Assembly (NCBI RefSeq): GCF_021390575.1 | Contig: NZ_JAJEJQ010000001.1 | Span: 992,001-1,056,000, forward strand | Direction of reading: 5' to 3' | Source of the DNA: Paraburkholderia adhaesiva | Lineage (GTDB): Bacteria; Pseudomonadota; Gammaproteobacteria; Burkholderiales; Burkholderiaceae | Length of the DNA: 64,000 nucleotides | Part shown: piece after piece, positions 56,007 through 64,000 of the stretch | How positions within the stretch are numbered: position 1 is the first letter of the stretch | How the letters are laid out: each line of letters starts with the position of its first letter | Translations under genes and position numbers: made by a program | The notes under the pieces: generated by a model | The model's input: only the letters and a program-made list of their open reading frames with translations | The model's database searches: none | Told to the model about the DNA's origin: nothing

Positions 56007-56549
56007 TCAGAACATGTGCCGACGATCCGGATCGTGCAGCGGATCAGGCGTCTTCTGCGTGAGACGCAGGATGCCGTCGTTGTCGAAGTAGAAGCTGTAA
56101 AGCATGTACCAGACGCCGACGTCCATATAGCGATAGGTCCATACCTCGCGCTGCATCAGCGGGAAATACGAGGTTTCCATCGGACGGCCGAAGTTCACGA
56201 GCACGTCGGCGCGCGTCCACTTGCCGATCTCGGCGCGATAGAACTCGTTCGTGTCCAGCACCTGGCGCACGTTGACGACTTTGCCGTGCGCGTCGATGTC
56301 GGCGGCGACGGTGGTTTCGCCCATCGGCTGAGTTGGCCACATCAGGCGCTTGCCGCCGTCGGGCAGATCGTAGACCTCGCGCGGCTGGCCGAAGCGCGCG
56401 ATGACGGCCTCTCCATCGTCGCCCGCGTGGAATTGAGTCCACGGCTGCGCGCAGCCGGCGAGCGCGAGGGCACCGAGGCCCGTTATCAGCACGCGGCGCG
56501 CACCGCGCGGCAGGCGGAATGCAATGGCAGTAGTAAGGCGGTTGAGCAT
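56007..56549 (-). CDS. Putative outer-membrane lipoprotein, SmpA/BamE-like
   Basis: 180 residues from the ATG at 56549, fixed by GGGAGA 5 bases upstream. Signal peptide with lipobox LALAGC. The mature part has two repeats of a pattern like FGQPREVYDLPDGGKRLMWPTQP and FGRPMETSYFPLMQREVWTYRY, resembling the BamE/OmlA-type beta-lactamase-inhibitor-like fold (FGxP...W.Y). Likely an outer-membrane lipoprotein of unknown role. Convergent with leuA. Confidence 0.8.
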   Translation of the reverse strand: MLNRLTTAIAFRLPRGARRVLITGLGALALAGCAQPWTQFHAGDDGEAVIARFGQPREVYDLPDGGKRLMWPTQPMGETTVAADIDAHGKVVNVRQVLDTNEFYRAEIGKWTRADVLVNFGRPMETSYFPLMQREVWTYRYMDVGVWYMLYSFYFDNDGILRLTQKTPDPLHDPDRRHMF

Positions 56550-56699
56550 GGAGTCTCCCGATGACGCCATTATTGTCCGACCGGTATTTTGACATGCGGA
56601 GTGCCACATGGGACGAGGTCGCTGGCGGGCTTGCGGTTGCGGCGTCTGCCGCCCTATGATCCGCGCTTCAGGCGTCAGTGGGAACAAAAGGAACAAGGC

Positions 56700-58004
56700 A
56701 TGAAGGCACGAATTACCCGCGCGGTGGCAGCCGTGCTGCAGTCGCTTGCGCTCGGGGCAGCGATCGCTTCTGGCGCGTGGGTTCAGGTTGCGCAGGCGCA
56801 GGCTAGCAAGCCGGCAGGTGCGCCGATCCAGCTCGCGCTGATCGAGGGCATGTCGGGTCCGTTCGCGGACGCGGGCGCGGCGGTGGAGCGCAACTTGCGT
56901 CTCGGTGTTGAACGCGTCAACGCGCGCGGCGGCGTGACGCTGCGCGATGGGCGCCATCCGCTCGAACTCGTCGTGCTCGACAGTAAAGGCAGCACCGAGG
57001 CGGCACTGATGCAACTGCGCGCCGCCGCAGACCGCCATATCGGTTTCATCCTGCAGGGTAATGGTTCGGCGGTGGCGGCGGCTCTCGTGACGGCGATCGA
57101 ACGCCAGAACGCGCGCGAGCCCGATAACCGCGAGGTGTTCCTCAACTATTCCGCCGACGACCCCGCACTCACCGGCGCGAACTGCAGTTTCTGGCACTTC
57201 CGCTTCGATGCCCACGCGGGTATGCGTATGGACGCACTCGCGGATGTGATCGGTGCCGATCAGTCGGTCAAGAAGGTGTACCTGCTGAATCAGGATTACA
57301 GCTTCGGCCATGACGTGAGCACGCTTGCGCGGGCGACGCTGGCGAGCCGCCGCCCGGATATCGCCGTGGTCGGCGACGAGTTTCATCCGGTCGGCCGGGT
57401 GAAGGACTTCGCGCCCTATATCGCGAAGATTCGCGCTTCCGGTGCCGATGCCGTGATTACCGGCAACTGGGGCAGCGATCTCTCGCTGCTCGTGAAGTCT
57501 GCACGCGAGCAGGGGCTCGATACGAAGTTCTATACGTTCTATGGCAATAGCCTTGGTGCGCCGGCGGCACTCGGCGATGCGGGCGTCAAACGTGTGATTG
57601 CCGTTGCGGAATGGCATCCGAACGCAGGTGGCGCGGCCTCTGATGCGTGGTACGCGGCCTTTCGCGCACGCTATCCTGCGCCGCAGGACGACTATCCGGT
57701 GCTGCGCATGGAAATGCTCGTCGAAATGCTGGCGCAGGCGATGACCGCCGCCGGTTCGGCCGATCCGACTGCAGTGGCGAAGGCATTGGAGGGCATGCGC
57801 TTCGACAACGGCTTCCATCCGATGTGGATGCGCGTCGACGATCATCAGGTGATCCAGCCCCTTTACGTGATGCAGATGGACAAGGCGGGCACACCCGGCG
57901 TGCGTCACGACAACGAAGGGTCGGGCTACGGCTTTCGAACGGTGCTGGAACTGTCGCCACAAAGCACCGTGCCAGCTACGGTCTGCCGCATGAAGCGGCC
58001 GTGA
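56700..58004 (+). CDS. ABC transporter periplasmic binding protein (branched-chain amino acid/LivK-like)
   Basis: 434 residues from the ATG at 56700. Signal peptide to AQAQA. Then the type-I periplasmic binding fold of Peripla_BP_6: IQLALIEGMSGPFADAGAAVERNLRLGVERVNARGG, LNQDYSFGHDVS and DAVITGNWGSDLSLL. It would bind a polar ligand for an ABC importer; no permease or ATPase gene is adjacent, so the system is split or the protein serves a sensor. Ligand unknown. Confidence 0.9.
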   Translation: MKARITRAVAAVLQSLALGAAIASGAWVQVAQAQASKPAGAPIQLALIEGMSGPFADAGAAVERNLRLGVERVNARGGVTLRDGRHPLELVVLDSKGSTEAALMQLRAAADRHIGFILQGNGSAVAAALVTAIERQNAREPDNREVFLNYSADDPALTGANCSFWHFRFDAHAGMRMDALADVIGADQSVKKVYLLNQDYSFGHDVSTLARATLASRRPDIAVVGDEFHPVGRVKDFAPYIAKIRASGADAVITGNWGSDLSLLVKSAREQGLDTKFYTFYGNSLGAPAALGDAGVKRVIAVAEWHPNAGGAASDAWYAAFRARYPAPQDDYPVLRMEMLVEMLAQAMTAAGSADPTAVAKALEGMRFDNGFHPMWMRVDDHQVIQPLYVMQMDKAGTPGVRHDNEGSGYGFRTVLELSPQSTVPATVCRMKRP

Positions 58005-58148
58005 CGGCAGCGGGCATCGACGGGGCGGGGCGCTTACCCACGACGGACGGCCCCGTCGTGCGAGGATGTACACCCGGGGGGTGCCCCGGCCCGTGCCCGA
58101 GGTTCTACCGGCCTTCCCGCGACCCGGATCCTCGCCACCAGCCCCCGG

Positions 58149-58177
58149 TTCGCCGCGAATCGGCTCTGTGCTACAAT
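58149..58177 (+). promoter_or_regulatory. Sigma-70 promoter for rpsO
   Basis: TTCGCC (58149-58154), 17-base spacer, TACAAT (58172-58177); about 70 bases upstream of rpsO. Confidence 0.5.
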
Positions 58178-58247
58178 ACGCGCTTCGTTGTAACCCACGG
58201 CACGGCCTTTCTTCCGTGACCGCCCGTTAGCTTTATAGGAAAAGCAA

Positions 58248-58517
58248 ATGTCCGTAGCAGATATCAAGAAGTCCGACATCGTCGCGCAATTCGCGCGCGG
58301 CACCGGCGACACGGGTTCGCCCGAAGTTCAGGTTGCACTCCTGACGTCGCGTATCAACGAACTGACCGGCCACTTCAAGTCGCACGCGAAGGATCACCAC
58401 AGCCGCCGCGGTCTGCTGCGCATGGTGAGCCGCCGTCGTAAGCTCCTCGACTACCTGAAGGGCAAGGACGCTGATCGTTACCGCGCGCTGATCGAGAAGC
58501 TGGGTCTGCGCAAGTAA
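58248..58517 (+). CDS. rpsO: 30S ribosomal protein S15
   Basis: 89 residues, the exact family size, with [26 protein letters not shown] and the [25 protein letters not shown] signature. It binds 16S rRNA helix 22 and starts assembly of the platform. It precedes pnp, the usual bacterial pair. A terminator follows at 58538. Confidence 0.98.
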   Translation: MSVADIKKSDIVAQFARGTGDTGSPEVQVALLTSRINELTGHFKSHAKDHHSRRGLLRMVSRRRKLLDYLKGKDADRYRALIEKLGLRK

Positions 58518-58537
58518 CCGGAAGGTCTTCCAGCAAG

Positions 58538-58577
58538 ATGCCTGTGTCAGTTCCGCTGATGCAGGCATTTTGTTTTT
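58538..58577 (+). terminator. Rho-independent terminator after rpsO
   Basis: ATGCCTG/CAGGCAT outer stem with inner TCAG/CTGA and a TTCCG loop (58538-58567), then TTTTGTTTTT. Readthrough would allow rpsO-pnp co-transcription. Confidence 0.85.
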
Positions 58578-58683
58578 GAACGGTGCGCTTCGCACGAGGC
58601 GTACCGCATAAGCGGCACAATGCAGCAACTGTCGTACGTGTAAGCAAGCGCAGTATCAGCCAGGCCAGCCACGGGGCAGAGCT

Positions 58684-58757
58684 TTGTGTCATTCCAGCGG
58701 ATCGCGCGTCAGCGCACCATCAGCGCACATCGAGCGCGATTCGCTGGAATGGCATAA
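58684..58757 (+). promoter_or_regulatory. Long stem-loop in the rpsO-pnp intergenic region (candidate RNase III/PNPase autoregulation site)
   Basis: 58684-58707 pairs with 58734-58757: 24 consecutive pairs, including an 18-pair core CATTCCAGCG.../...CGCTGGAATG with only G-U wobbles as irregularities. The 26-base loop holds a direct repeat of ATCAGCGCAC type. In E. coli the pnp leader is cut by RNase III in such a double-stranded stem to permit PNPase autocontrol. A second small palindrome (58801-58817) lies closer to pnp. Confidence 0.7.
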
Positions 58758-58800
58758 CACTCCTCTTCCTGCGTGGCGACGGTCCAAGTATTGCCGTGTC

Positions 58801-58817
58801 GCGCGCCAATGGCGCGC
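58801..58817 (+). other. Short palindrome in the pnp leader
   Basis: GCGCGCCAATGGCGCGC, a near-perfect 8-bp palindrome about 35 bases before the pnp start; could be a leader hairpin near the ribosome-binding site. Confidence 0.5.
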
Positions 58818-58850
58818 AACGCATAACAATGAGTAAGGAGTGACTTGACC

Positions 58851-61013
58851 ATGACCATGTTCAATAAAGTCGTCAAAGAATTCAAATGGGGCCAGCACAA
58901 TGTGCGCCTCGAAACGGGTGAGATCGCCCGTCAGGCAAGCGGCGCCGTCATCGTCGACGTCGAAGACACCGTCGTGCTCGCCACCGTCGTCGGTGCGAAG
59001 ACTGCCAAGCCGGGCCAGGACTTCTTCCCGCTGACCGTCGACTACCTCGAAAAGACCTATTCCGCCGGCAAGATCCCGGGCGGCTTCTTCCGTCGCGAAG
59101 GCCGTCCGTCGGAAGGCGAGACGCTGATCTCGCGCCTGATCGACCGCCCGCTGCGTCCGCTCTTCCCGGAAGGTTTCTACAACGAAGTGCAGGTCGTCAT
59201 TCACGTCCTGTCGATCAACCCGGAAATCCCGGCTGACATCCCCGCGCTGATTGGCGCGTCGGCGGCGTTGGCCGTTTCGGGCCTGCCGTTCAACGGCCCG
59301 GTCGGCGCGGCTCGCGTGGCCTACATCAACAACGAGTACGTGCTGAACCCGACGCGCGCGCAGATCAAGGAATCGAGCCTTGACCTCGTCGTCGCCGGTA
59401 CGGAGCGCGCCGTGCTGATGGTGGAATCGGAAGCCCAGCAACTGCCGGAAGACGTGATGCTCGGCGCAGTGGTGTTCGGCCACGACCAGATGCAAATCGC
59501 CATCGACGCGATCCACGAACTCGTGCGTGACGGCGGCAAGCCCGAATGGGACTGGCAGCCGGCGCCGAAGAACGAAGCGCTGATCGCACGCATCACCGAA
59601 ATCGCCAACACGGACCTGCTCGCTGCGTATCAACTGCGCGACAAGCAGCAACGTTCGACGAAGCTGAAGGAAGTCTACGCAGCAACGTCGGCGAAGCTCG
59701 AAGAAGAAGCCGCTGCCGCTGGCACGGTCGCGGCCGACAAGGCCACGGTCGGCAACATCATTTTCGATCTCGAAGCGAAGATCGTCCGCTCGCAGATCCT
59801 GAACGGCGAGCCGCGCATCGACGGTCGCGACACGCGCACCGTGCGTCCGATCGAGATCCGCACCGGCGTGCTGCCGCGCACCCACGGCTCGGCGCTGTTC
59901 ACGCGCGGCGAGACGCAGGCGCTGGTCGTTGCGACGCTCGGCACGAAGGGCGATGAGCAGATCATCGACGCACTCGAAGGCGAGTACCGCGACCGCTTCA
60001 TGCTCCACTACAACATGCCCCCGTTCGCGACCGGCGAAACGGGCCGCGTCGGTTCGCCGAAGCGTCGTGAAATCGGCCACGGCCGTCTCGCGAAGCGCGC
60101 GCTCGTCGCGTGCCTGCCGAGCGCCGAAGAGTTCGGCTACTCGATCCGCGTCGTGTCGGAAATCACCGAGTCGAACGGTTCGTCGTCGATGGCATCGGTG
60201 TGCGGCGGCTGCCTCGCGCTGATGGACGCCGGCGTGCCGATGAAGGCGCACGTCGCGGGTATCGCGATGGGCCTGATCCTCGAAGGTAACAAGTTCGCCG
60301 TGCTGACCGACATCCTCGGCGACGAAGATCACCTCGGCGACATGGACTTCAAGGTGGCCGGTACGGAAGCCGGCGTGACCGCGCTCCAGATGGACATCAA
60401 GATCCAGGGCATCACGAAGGAAATCATGCAGGTCGCGCTCGCGCAGGCGAAGGAAGGCCGCATGCACATCCTCGGCAAGATGACCTCGGCGGTTTCGGGC
60501 GTGAACACGGAGCTGTCGGCTTACGCTCCGCGCATGATCACCATCAAGATCAATCCGGAGAAGATCCGCGACGTGATCGGCAAGGGTGGTTCGGTGATCC
60601 GCGCGCTGACCGAAGAAACCGGCACGACGATCGACATCTCCGACGACGGCGTCGTGACCATCGCGAGCACGTCGAGCGAAGGCATGGCCGAAGCGAAGAA
60701 GCGCATCGAGAACATCACGGCTGAAATCGAAGTGGGCCAGGTGTATGAAGGTCCGGTTCTCAAGCTGCTGGATTTCGGCGCGATCGTGAACCTGCTGCCG
60801 GGCAAGGATGGTCTGCTGCACATCTCCGAGATCGCCAACGAGCGCATCAAGGACATCAACGACTATCTGAAGGAAGGCCAGATCGTGAAGGTCAAGGTCA
60901 TCCAGACGGATGAGAAGGGCCGCGTACGCCTGTCGGCGAAGGCACTGCTGAACGAAGCAGCCGCCAATGCCAACGGCAACGACGGTGCGCCGCAAGGTGA
61001 ACCGCAGCAGTAA
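58851..61013 (+). CDS. pnp: Polyribonucleotide nucleotidyltransferase (PNPase)
   Basis: 720 residues from the ATG at 58851 with AAGGAG 10 bases upstream. Two RNase PH domains ([40 protein letters not shown]), helical linker, KH domain ([23 protein letters not shown]) and S1 domain ([34 protein letters not shown]). It degrades RNA 3' to 5' using phosphate and can be part of the degradosome. An intergenic stem-loop suggests autoregulation. Confidence 0.98.
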   Translation: MTMFNKVVKEFKWGQHNVRLETGEIARQASGAVIVDVEDTVVLATVVGAKTAKPGQDFFPLTVDYLEKTYSAGKIPGGFFRREGRPSEGETLISRLIDRPLRPLFPEGFYNEVQVVIHVLSINPEIPADIPALIGASAALAVSGLPFNGPVGAARVAYINNEYVLNPTRAQIKESSLDLVVAGTERAVLMVESEAQQLPEDVMLGAVVFGHDQMQIAIDAIHELVRDGGKPEWDWQPAPKNEALIARITEIANTDLLAAYQLRDKQQRSTKLKEVYAATSAKLEEEAAAAGTVAADKATVGNIIFDLEAKIVRSQILNGEPRIDGRDTRTVRPIEIRTGVLPRTHGSALFTRGETQALVVATLGTKGDEQIIDALEGEYRDRFMLHYNMPPFATGETGRVGSPKRREIGHGRLAKRALVACLPSAEEFGYSIRVVSEITESNGSSSMASVCGGCLALMDAGVPMKAHVAGIAMGLILEGNKFAVLTDILGDEDHLGDMDFKVAGTEAGVTALQMDIKIQGITKEIMQVALAQAKEGRMHILGKMTSAVSGVNTELSAYAPRMITIKINPEKIRDVIGKGGSVIRALTEETGTTIDISDDGVVTIASTSSEGMAEAKKRIENITAEIEVGQVYEGPVLKLLDFGAIVNLLPGKDGLLHISEIANERIKDINDYLKEGQIVKVKVIQTDEKGRVRLSAKALLNEAAANANGNDGAPQGEPQQ

Positions 61014-61030
61014 GTAATGAGGTAGCCTGT

Positions 61031-61065
61031 AACGGCCGGCAGCGCAGCGCGCGCCGGCCGTTTTT
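61031..61065 (+). terminator. Rho-independent terminator after pnp
   Basis: AACGGCCGGC/GCCGGCCGTT stem (61031-61040 with 61053-61062) and TTTTT tail. Confidence 0.88.
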
Positions 61066-61137
61066 CATGATGGGAAGCCTTGATGGCCCTGTGTATGCAA
61101 CGCGTGCGCAACGCCATCAAGATCAGGGGGGAGCGAG

Positions 61138-62154
61138 ATGAAGGCAGTCGAGATTACCGAATTCGGTGCGCCGGATGTGCTGAAGCTGACTGAGCGGCCG
61201 ACGCCCGAACCGAAGGCGGGCGAAGTGCTCATCAAGGTAGCGGCGTCGGGCGTGAACCGTCCGGACGTGTTCCAGCGCAAGGGATCGTATGCGCCGCCGC
61301 CGGGCATCTCCGACCTGCCGGGGCTGGAAGTGGCGGGCGAGATCGTGGGCGGCACGATCGACGCGAAGAACAATCCGTTCGGCCTGAAGATCGGCGACCG
61401 CGTGTGCGCGCTGATCGCGGGCGGCGGCTATGCCGAATTCGCGGTTGCACCGCTCGGCCAGTGTCTTCCGGTGCCGAAGGGGCTCTCCGACGTCGAGGCT
61501 GCTTCGCTGCCCGAAACGTTTTTTACGGTCTGGTCCAACGTGTTCCAGCGCGGCCAGCTCGGCGCGGGCGAGGGCGGTGCGAACGAAACGCTGCTCGTGC
61601 AAGGCGGTTCGAGCGGCATCGGTGTGACGGCGATCCAGATGGCGCAGGCGCTCGGCTTTCGCGTGTTCGTGACGGCAGGCTCCGACGACAAGTGCCGCGC
61701 CTGTGAAGAACTGGGCGCCGAACGTGCGATTAACTATCGCACCGAAGATTTCGTCGAGGTCGTGAAGGCGCTGACGCACGATCGGGGCGTCGATGTGATT
61801 CTCGACATGGTCGGCGGCGGCTATGTGCCGCGCGAACTTTCTGCACTCGCGGACGGTGGCCGTATCGTGCTGATCGCGACGCTTGGTGGGTCGAAGGCGG
61901 AGGTCGCCATGCACGAGATTCTGCGCCGACGCCTGACGATTACGGGTTCGACGCTGCGCGCGCGACCCGTGGAATTCAAGGCGCGCATTGCTCGGGAGCT
62001 AAAGGAGCGCGTGTGGCCGCTTATCGAAGAGGGCCGCATCAAGCCTGTGGTGTTCCGCGTGTTTCCTGCCGCGAACGCTGCCGACGCGCATGCACTCATG
62101 GAGAGCAGCGAGCACATCGGCAAGATCGTGCTCGATTGGGGTCAGACGGCCTGA
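61138..62154 (+). CDS. NAD(P)H-quinone oxidoreductase (MDR superfamily, PIG3-like)
   Basis: 338 residues: MKAVEITEFGAPDVLKL, SGVNRPDVFQRKGSYAPPPG, GLEVAGEI, and a Rossmann segment with VQGGSSGIGVTAIQMAQ; no catalytic zinc ligands. Quinone reductase of the PIG3/TP53I3-like subgroup. Start at the ATG following GGGGGGAGCG. A different subfamily from the gene at 14538. Confidence 0.92.
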   Translation: MKAVEITEFGAPDVLKLTERPTPEPKAGEVLIKVAASGVNRPDVFQRKGSYAPPPGISDLPGLEVAGEIVGGTIDAKNNPFGLKIGDRVCALIAGGGYAEFAVAPLGQCLPVPKGLSDVEAASLPETFFTVWSNVFQRGQLGAGEGGANETLLVQGGSSGIGVTAIQMAQALGFRVFVTAGSDDKCRACEELGAERAINYRTEDFVEVVKALTHDRGVDVILDMVGGGYVPRELSALADGGRIVLIATLGGSKAEVAMHEILRRRLTITGSTLRARPVEFKARIARELKERVWPLIEEGRIKPVVFRVFPAANAADAHALMESSEHIGKIVLDWGQTA

Positions 62155-62231
62155 GCGCCCTTTGCCCCTCGTGCGGCTTGATTTTTGCGCCGCTTTTGTC
62201 AGTTCGCACGTGGAAATCCAGAGTCGCTGGT

Positions 62232-62261
62232 TTGACCGGCCTGGATTTCGCACAGTAAAAT
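62232..62261 (+). promoter_or_regulatory. Sigma-70 promoter for tpiA
   Basis: TTGACC (62232-62237), 18-base spacer, TAAAAT (62256-62261), about 58 bases before the tpiA start. Confidence 0.5.
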
Positions 62262-62319
62262 GATACGTTTTGCGTCCGCTTTTAACAGCAGCAGAATTAA
62301 CGGAAGTTAACTGAAGGCG

Positions 62320-63102
62320 ATGTCGAATCAACGATCCAAGCTTGTAGTCGGTAACTGGAAAATGCACGGGCGCCTCGCGCCGAATGCAGCGCTGCTGCAG
62401 GGCGTCGCGCGCGGCGCGCAGACGCTGCCGCAAGACGTGCGAGTGGGCGTGTGCGTGCCGTATCCGTATCTCGCGCAGGCGCAGGCGCTACTCGGTGGAA
62501 GTCGTGTGGCCTGGGGTGCGCAAGACGTATCGGCGCACGAGCAGGGTGCGTACACCGGCGAAGTCGCGGCGGGTATGGTTGCCGACTTCGAGGCGATGTA
62601 CGCGATCGTCGGTCACTCGGAGCGGCGCGCGTACCACGGCGAAAGCCCGGAACTCGTGGCGGCAAAGACTCAGCGCGCGCTGGCTGCGGGCCTTACGCCC
62701 ATCGTCTGTGTGGGTGAGACGCTCGACGAGCGCGAATCCGGCGCGACCGAGCGTGTGGTCAGTGCTCAGCTCGATGCGGTGCTCGCTGTGTTGTCGGCTG
62801 ATGAGGCTGCGCGCATCGTTGTGGCCTACGAGCCGGTCTGGGCCATTGGTACTGGAAAGAGCGCGACGTCGGAGCAGGCTCAGCAGGTCCATGCTTTCTT
62901 GCGCGCGCGCCTTGCCGCCAAGGGAGCGCAGGTCGCGGATGTGCCGTTGCTCTACGGTGGCAGTGTGAAGCCGGAAAATGCGGCCGAACTGTTTCGTCAG
63001 GGTGATATCGACGGCGGCCTGATTGGCGGTGCGGCGTTGAAGGAAGGGGATTTTCTCGCGATTTGCGTGGCCGCCGCGGCGGCTGCGGATATCGCGGGCT
63101 GA
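62320..63102 (+). CDS. tpiA: Triosephosphate isomerase
   Basis: 260 residues. VGNWKMHG (catalytic Lys), the catalytic His in VGHSERR, and [14 protein letters not shown] with catalytic Glu plus phosphate loop. It interconverts DHAP and glyceraldehyde 3-phosphate. In a tpiA-secG-tRNA-nuo run, an arrangement common in Burkholderiaceae. Confidence 0.98.
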   Translation: MSNQRSKLVVGNWKMHGRLAPNAALLQGVARGAQTLPQDVRVGVCVPYPYLAQAQALLGGSRVAWGAQDVSAHEQGAYTGEVAAGMVADFEAMYAIVGHSERRAYHGESPELVAAKTQRALAAGLTPIVCVGETLDERESGATERVVSAQLDAVLAVLSADEAARIVVAYEPVWAIGTGKSATSEQAQQVHAFLRARLAAKGAQVADVPLLYGGSVKPENAAELFRQGDIDGGLIGGAALKEGDFLAICVAAAAAADIAG

Positions 63103-63193
63103 GAGCTTCGCGCGTGCCCTCGAGAGGGGCGCGCAGGCGACGTATGCGCGGGCCGTAGAGGGCGTGCGCTCAACAACGAGTCAGGTGAGTGTG

Positions 63194-63607
63194 ATGCTGG
63201 TTTTGAAAACATTGGTTATCGTCGTGCAGCTTCTGTCGGCGCTTGGGGTGATCGGCCTCGTGCTGCTGCAGCACGGCAAAGGCGCTGACATGGGTGCCGC
63301 TTTCGGTAGCGGTGCTTCGGGCAGTCTGTTCGGTGCGAGCGGTTCCGCGAACTTCCTGTCGCGCACGACCGCAGTGCTGGCGACGCTGTTTTTCGTATCG
63401 ACCCTTGCATTAACGTACCTGGGGTCTTATCATGCGAAGCCTTCGGCTGGCGTGCTTGGTGCTACGGCTCCTGCTCCGGTTGCGGCATCCCCGGTTGTGG
63501 CTCCTGTAGCGGCTTCACCGGTGGCTGCATCGCCCGTAGCAGCATCCCCGGTAGCAGCATCTCCGGCCGCAGCGGCGACGCATCCTGGCAATGACGTTCC
63601 GAAATAA
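63194..63607 (+). CDS. secG: Preprotein translocase subunit SecG with a VAASP-repeat tail
   Basis: 137 residues from the ATG at 63194 (AGGTG upstream). Two helices; LLQHGKGADMGAAFGSGASGSLFGASGSANFLSRTT is the SecG signature. It supports SecYEG protein export. The C-terminal ~45 residues are Ala/Pro/Val-rich with repeated VAASP units (15-bp DNA repeats). E. coli SecG is 110 residues, so the tail is variable. Confidence 0.93.
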   Translation: MLVLKTLVIVVQLLSALGVIGLVLLQHGKGADMGAAFGSGASGSLFGASGSANFLSRTTAVLATLFFVSTLALTYLGSYHAKPSAGVLGATAPAPVAASPVVAPVAASPVAASPVAASPVAASPAAAATHPGNDVPK

Positions 63608-63634
63608 AAAATTCAAAAAACTTGGTTTTGTGCG

Positions 63635-63663
63635 TTGAACAATTCACGAGAACAGGTTAGAAT
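63635..63663 (+). promoter_or_regulatory. Sigma-70 promoter for tRNA-Leu
   Basis: TTGAAC (63635-63640), 17-base spacer, TAGAAT (63658-63663), giving a start about 55 bases before the tRNA. Confidence 0.65.
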
Positions 63664-63724
63664 TTAAGTCTTGAAGCGATTCGCGGGTTTCAACGAGAAA
63701 TTGTTCTCCCGGATTGCATGTAGT

Positions 63725-63809
63725 GCCGACGTGGTGAAATTGGTAGACACGCTATCTTGAGGGGGTAGTGGCGAAAGCTGTGCGAGTTCGAGTCTCGCCG
63801 TCGGCACCA
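63725..63809 (+). tRNA. tRNA-Leu (anticodon GAG)
   Basis: Acceptor GCCGACG pairs with CGTCGGC. The anticodon arm CTATC-TTGAGGG-GGTAG places GAG at positions 34-36, reading CUC/CUU. A long variable arm as in class II Leu tRNAs, T-loop GTTCGAGTC, and encoded CCA (63807-63809). 85 bases long. Confidence 0.96.
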
Positions 63810-63820
63810 ATGTTATCTAA

Positions 63821-63860
63821 AAAATGCCAGCCGCTTGCTTCAGCTTCGGCTGGCATTTTT
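63821..63860 (+). terminator. Rho-independent terminator after tRNA-Leu
   Basis: Stem AAAATGCCAGCCG/CGGCTGGCATTTT around a 13-base loop with the T-run inside the 3' arm. It separates the tRNA from the nuo operon. Confidence 0.88.
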
Positions 63861-63968
63861 GCTTTTAGATCGTGTTAGTTTGTTGTTCGCAGCGCGTAGT
63901 ACGTGTAGTGATACCCGCAGAGTGATACGTCCCTGCGGATCCCCGAACCAAACCGATAGAGGATAGCC

Positions 63969-64000
63969 TTGAACCTCGCTGCCTATTACCCCGTCCTGTT
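63969..64000 (+). CDS. nuoA: NADH-quinone oxidoreductase subunit A, N-terminus only
   Basis: The first ten codons, TTG start then NLAAYYPVL, match the N-terminus of Burkholderia NuoA. GAGGATAG upstream is a ribosome-binding site. The gene continues past the window edge. Context (secG, tRNA-Leu, then nuo operon) supports the call despite its short visible length. Confidence 0.75.
   Translation, partial: MNLAAYYPVL

Noticed and set aside
56550..58073. Minus-strand N-terminal extension of the lipoprotein gene by ~500 codons
   Set aside because: It runs antisense to the periplasmic binding protein gene, which has a good signal peptide and fold; the lipoprotein has its own GGGAGA and lipobox.

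Overview
The window is GC-rich betaproteobacterial chromosome, most likely from the Burkholderia/Paraburkholderia/Caballeronia group. The evidence is the gene content and order (nadD-rsfS-rlmH-maf-rng; ilvIHC-psd-pssA-leuA; rpsO-pnp ... tpiA-secG-tRNA-Leu-nuoA), Burkholderia-type DUF4148/DUF3106/DUF3619 proteins, and protein sequences that read as typical Burkholderiaceae. It is mostly core chromosome, with a few accessory stretches.

Layout. 1-2154: divergent LPS genes, an O-antigen ligase cut by the window edge and a GT4 glycosyltransferase. 2369-2677: a small secreted DUF4148 protein. 2865-12757 (minus strand): housekeeping genes mnmH, rng, maf, rlmH, rsfS, nadD, hemF, purD, yebC-like and upp. 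13148-15512: an SDR protein, methylglyoxal synthase and a quinone oxidoreductase. 15743-17700: an accessory islet with an orphan pstS behind a Pho-box-like site, a decayed second copy of the quinone oxidoreductase 3' end, and broken or small ORFs of lower GC. 17967-26554: the complete kdpFABC-kdpDE potassium-uptake system. 26595-26994: a guanidine-II riboswitch controlling a Gdx guanidinium exporter. 27406-31234: a DUF4126 membrane protein, a large FtsX-type permease and a MarR regulator. 31310-38421: a divergent catabolic cluster (three-component Rieske oxygenase, CoA ligase, SDR; thiolase-like protein plus DUF35 partner). 38515-42594: truncated haemoglobin, AlaX editing protein, DUF924, SDR, LOG protein and TetR. 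42758-45638: diacylglycerol kinase, glycosyltransferase and LpxH-like phosphoesterase. 45816-48250: an ECF sigma-factor operon. 48741-55893: ilvIHC, psd, pssA and leuA, joining branched-chain amino acid and phospholipid synthesis. 56007-64000: a lipoprotein, a periplasmic binding protein, rpsO, pnp, a quinone reductase, tpiA, secG, tRNA-Leu(GAG) and the first codons of nuoA.

The most interesting non-coding signals are these. (1) A family of tandem, covarying hairpins lies immediately upstream of the ribosome-binding sites of two unrelated genes (14442-14529 and 27207-27394), with one unit inserted inside the loop of another. (2) A leucine-rich leader peptide ORF with rare CTA codons lies upstream of leuA. 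(3) A two-hairpin ACGR guanidine-II riboswitch precedes gdx. (4) A ~24-bp stem in the rpsO-pnp intergenic region is a candidate RNase III/PNPase autoregulation site. The most system-like protein finding is the Rieske/CoA-ligase/thiolase-like/DUF35 cluster. Its thiolase-like protein lacks the catalytic cysteine at the expected position, which suggests an acyl-CoA retro-aldolase pathway of unknown substrate.

No CRISPR array, transposase gene, integrase or phage gene was seen.
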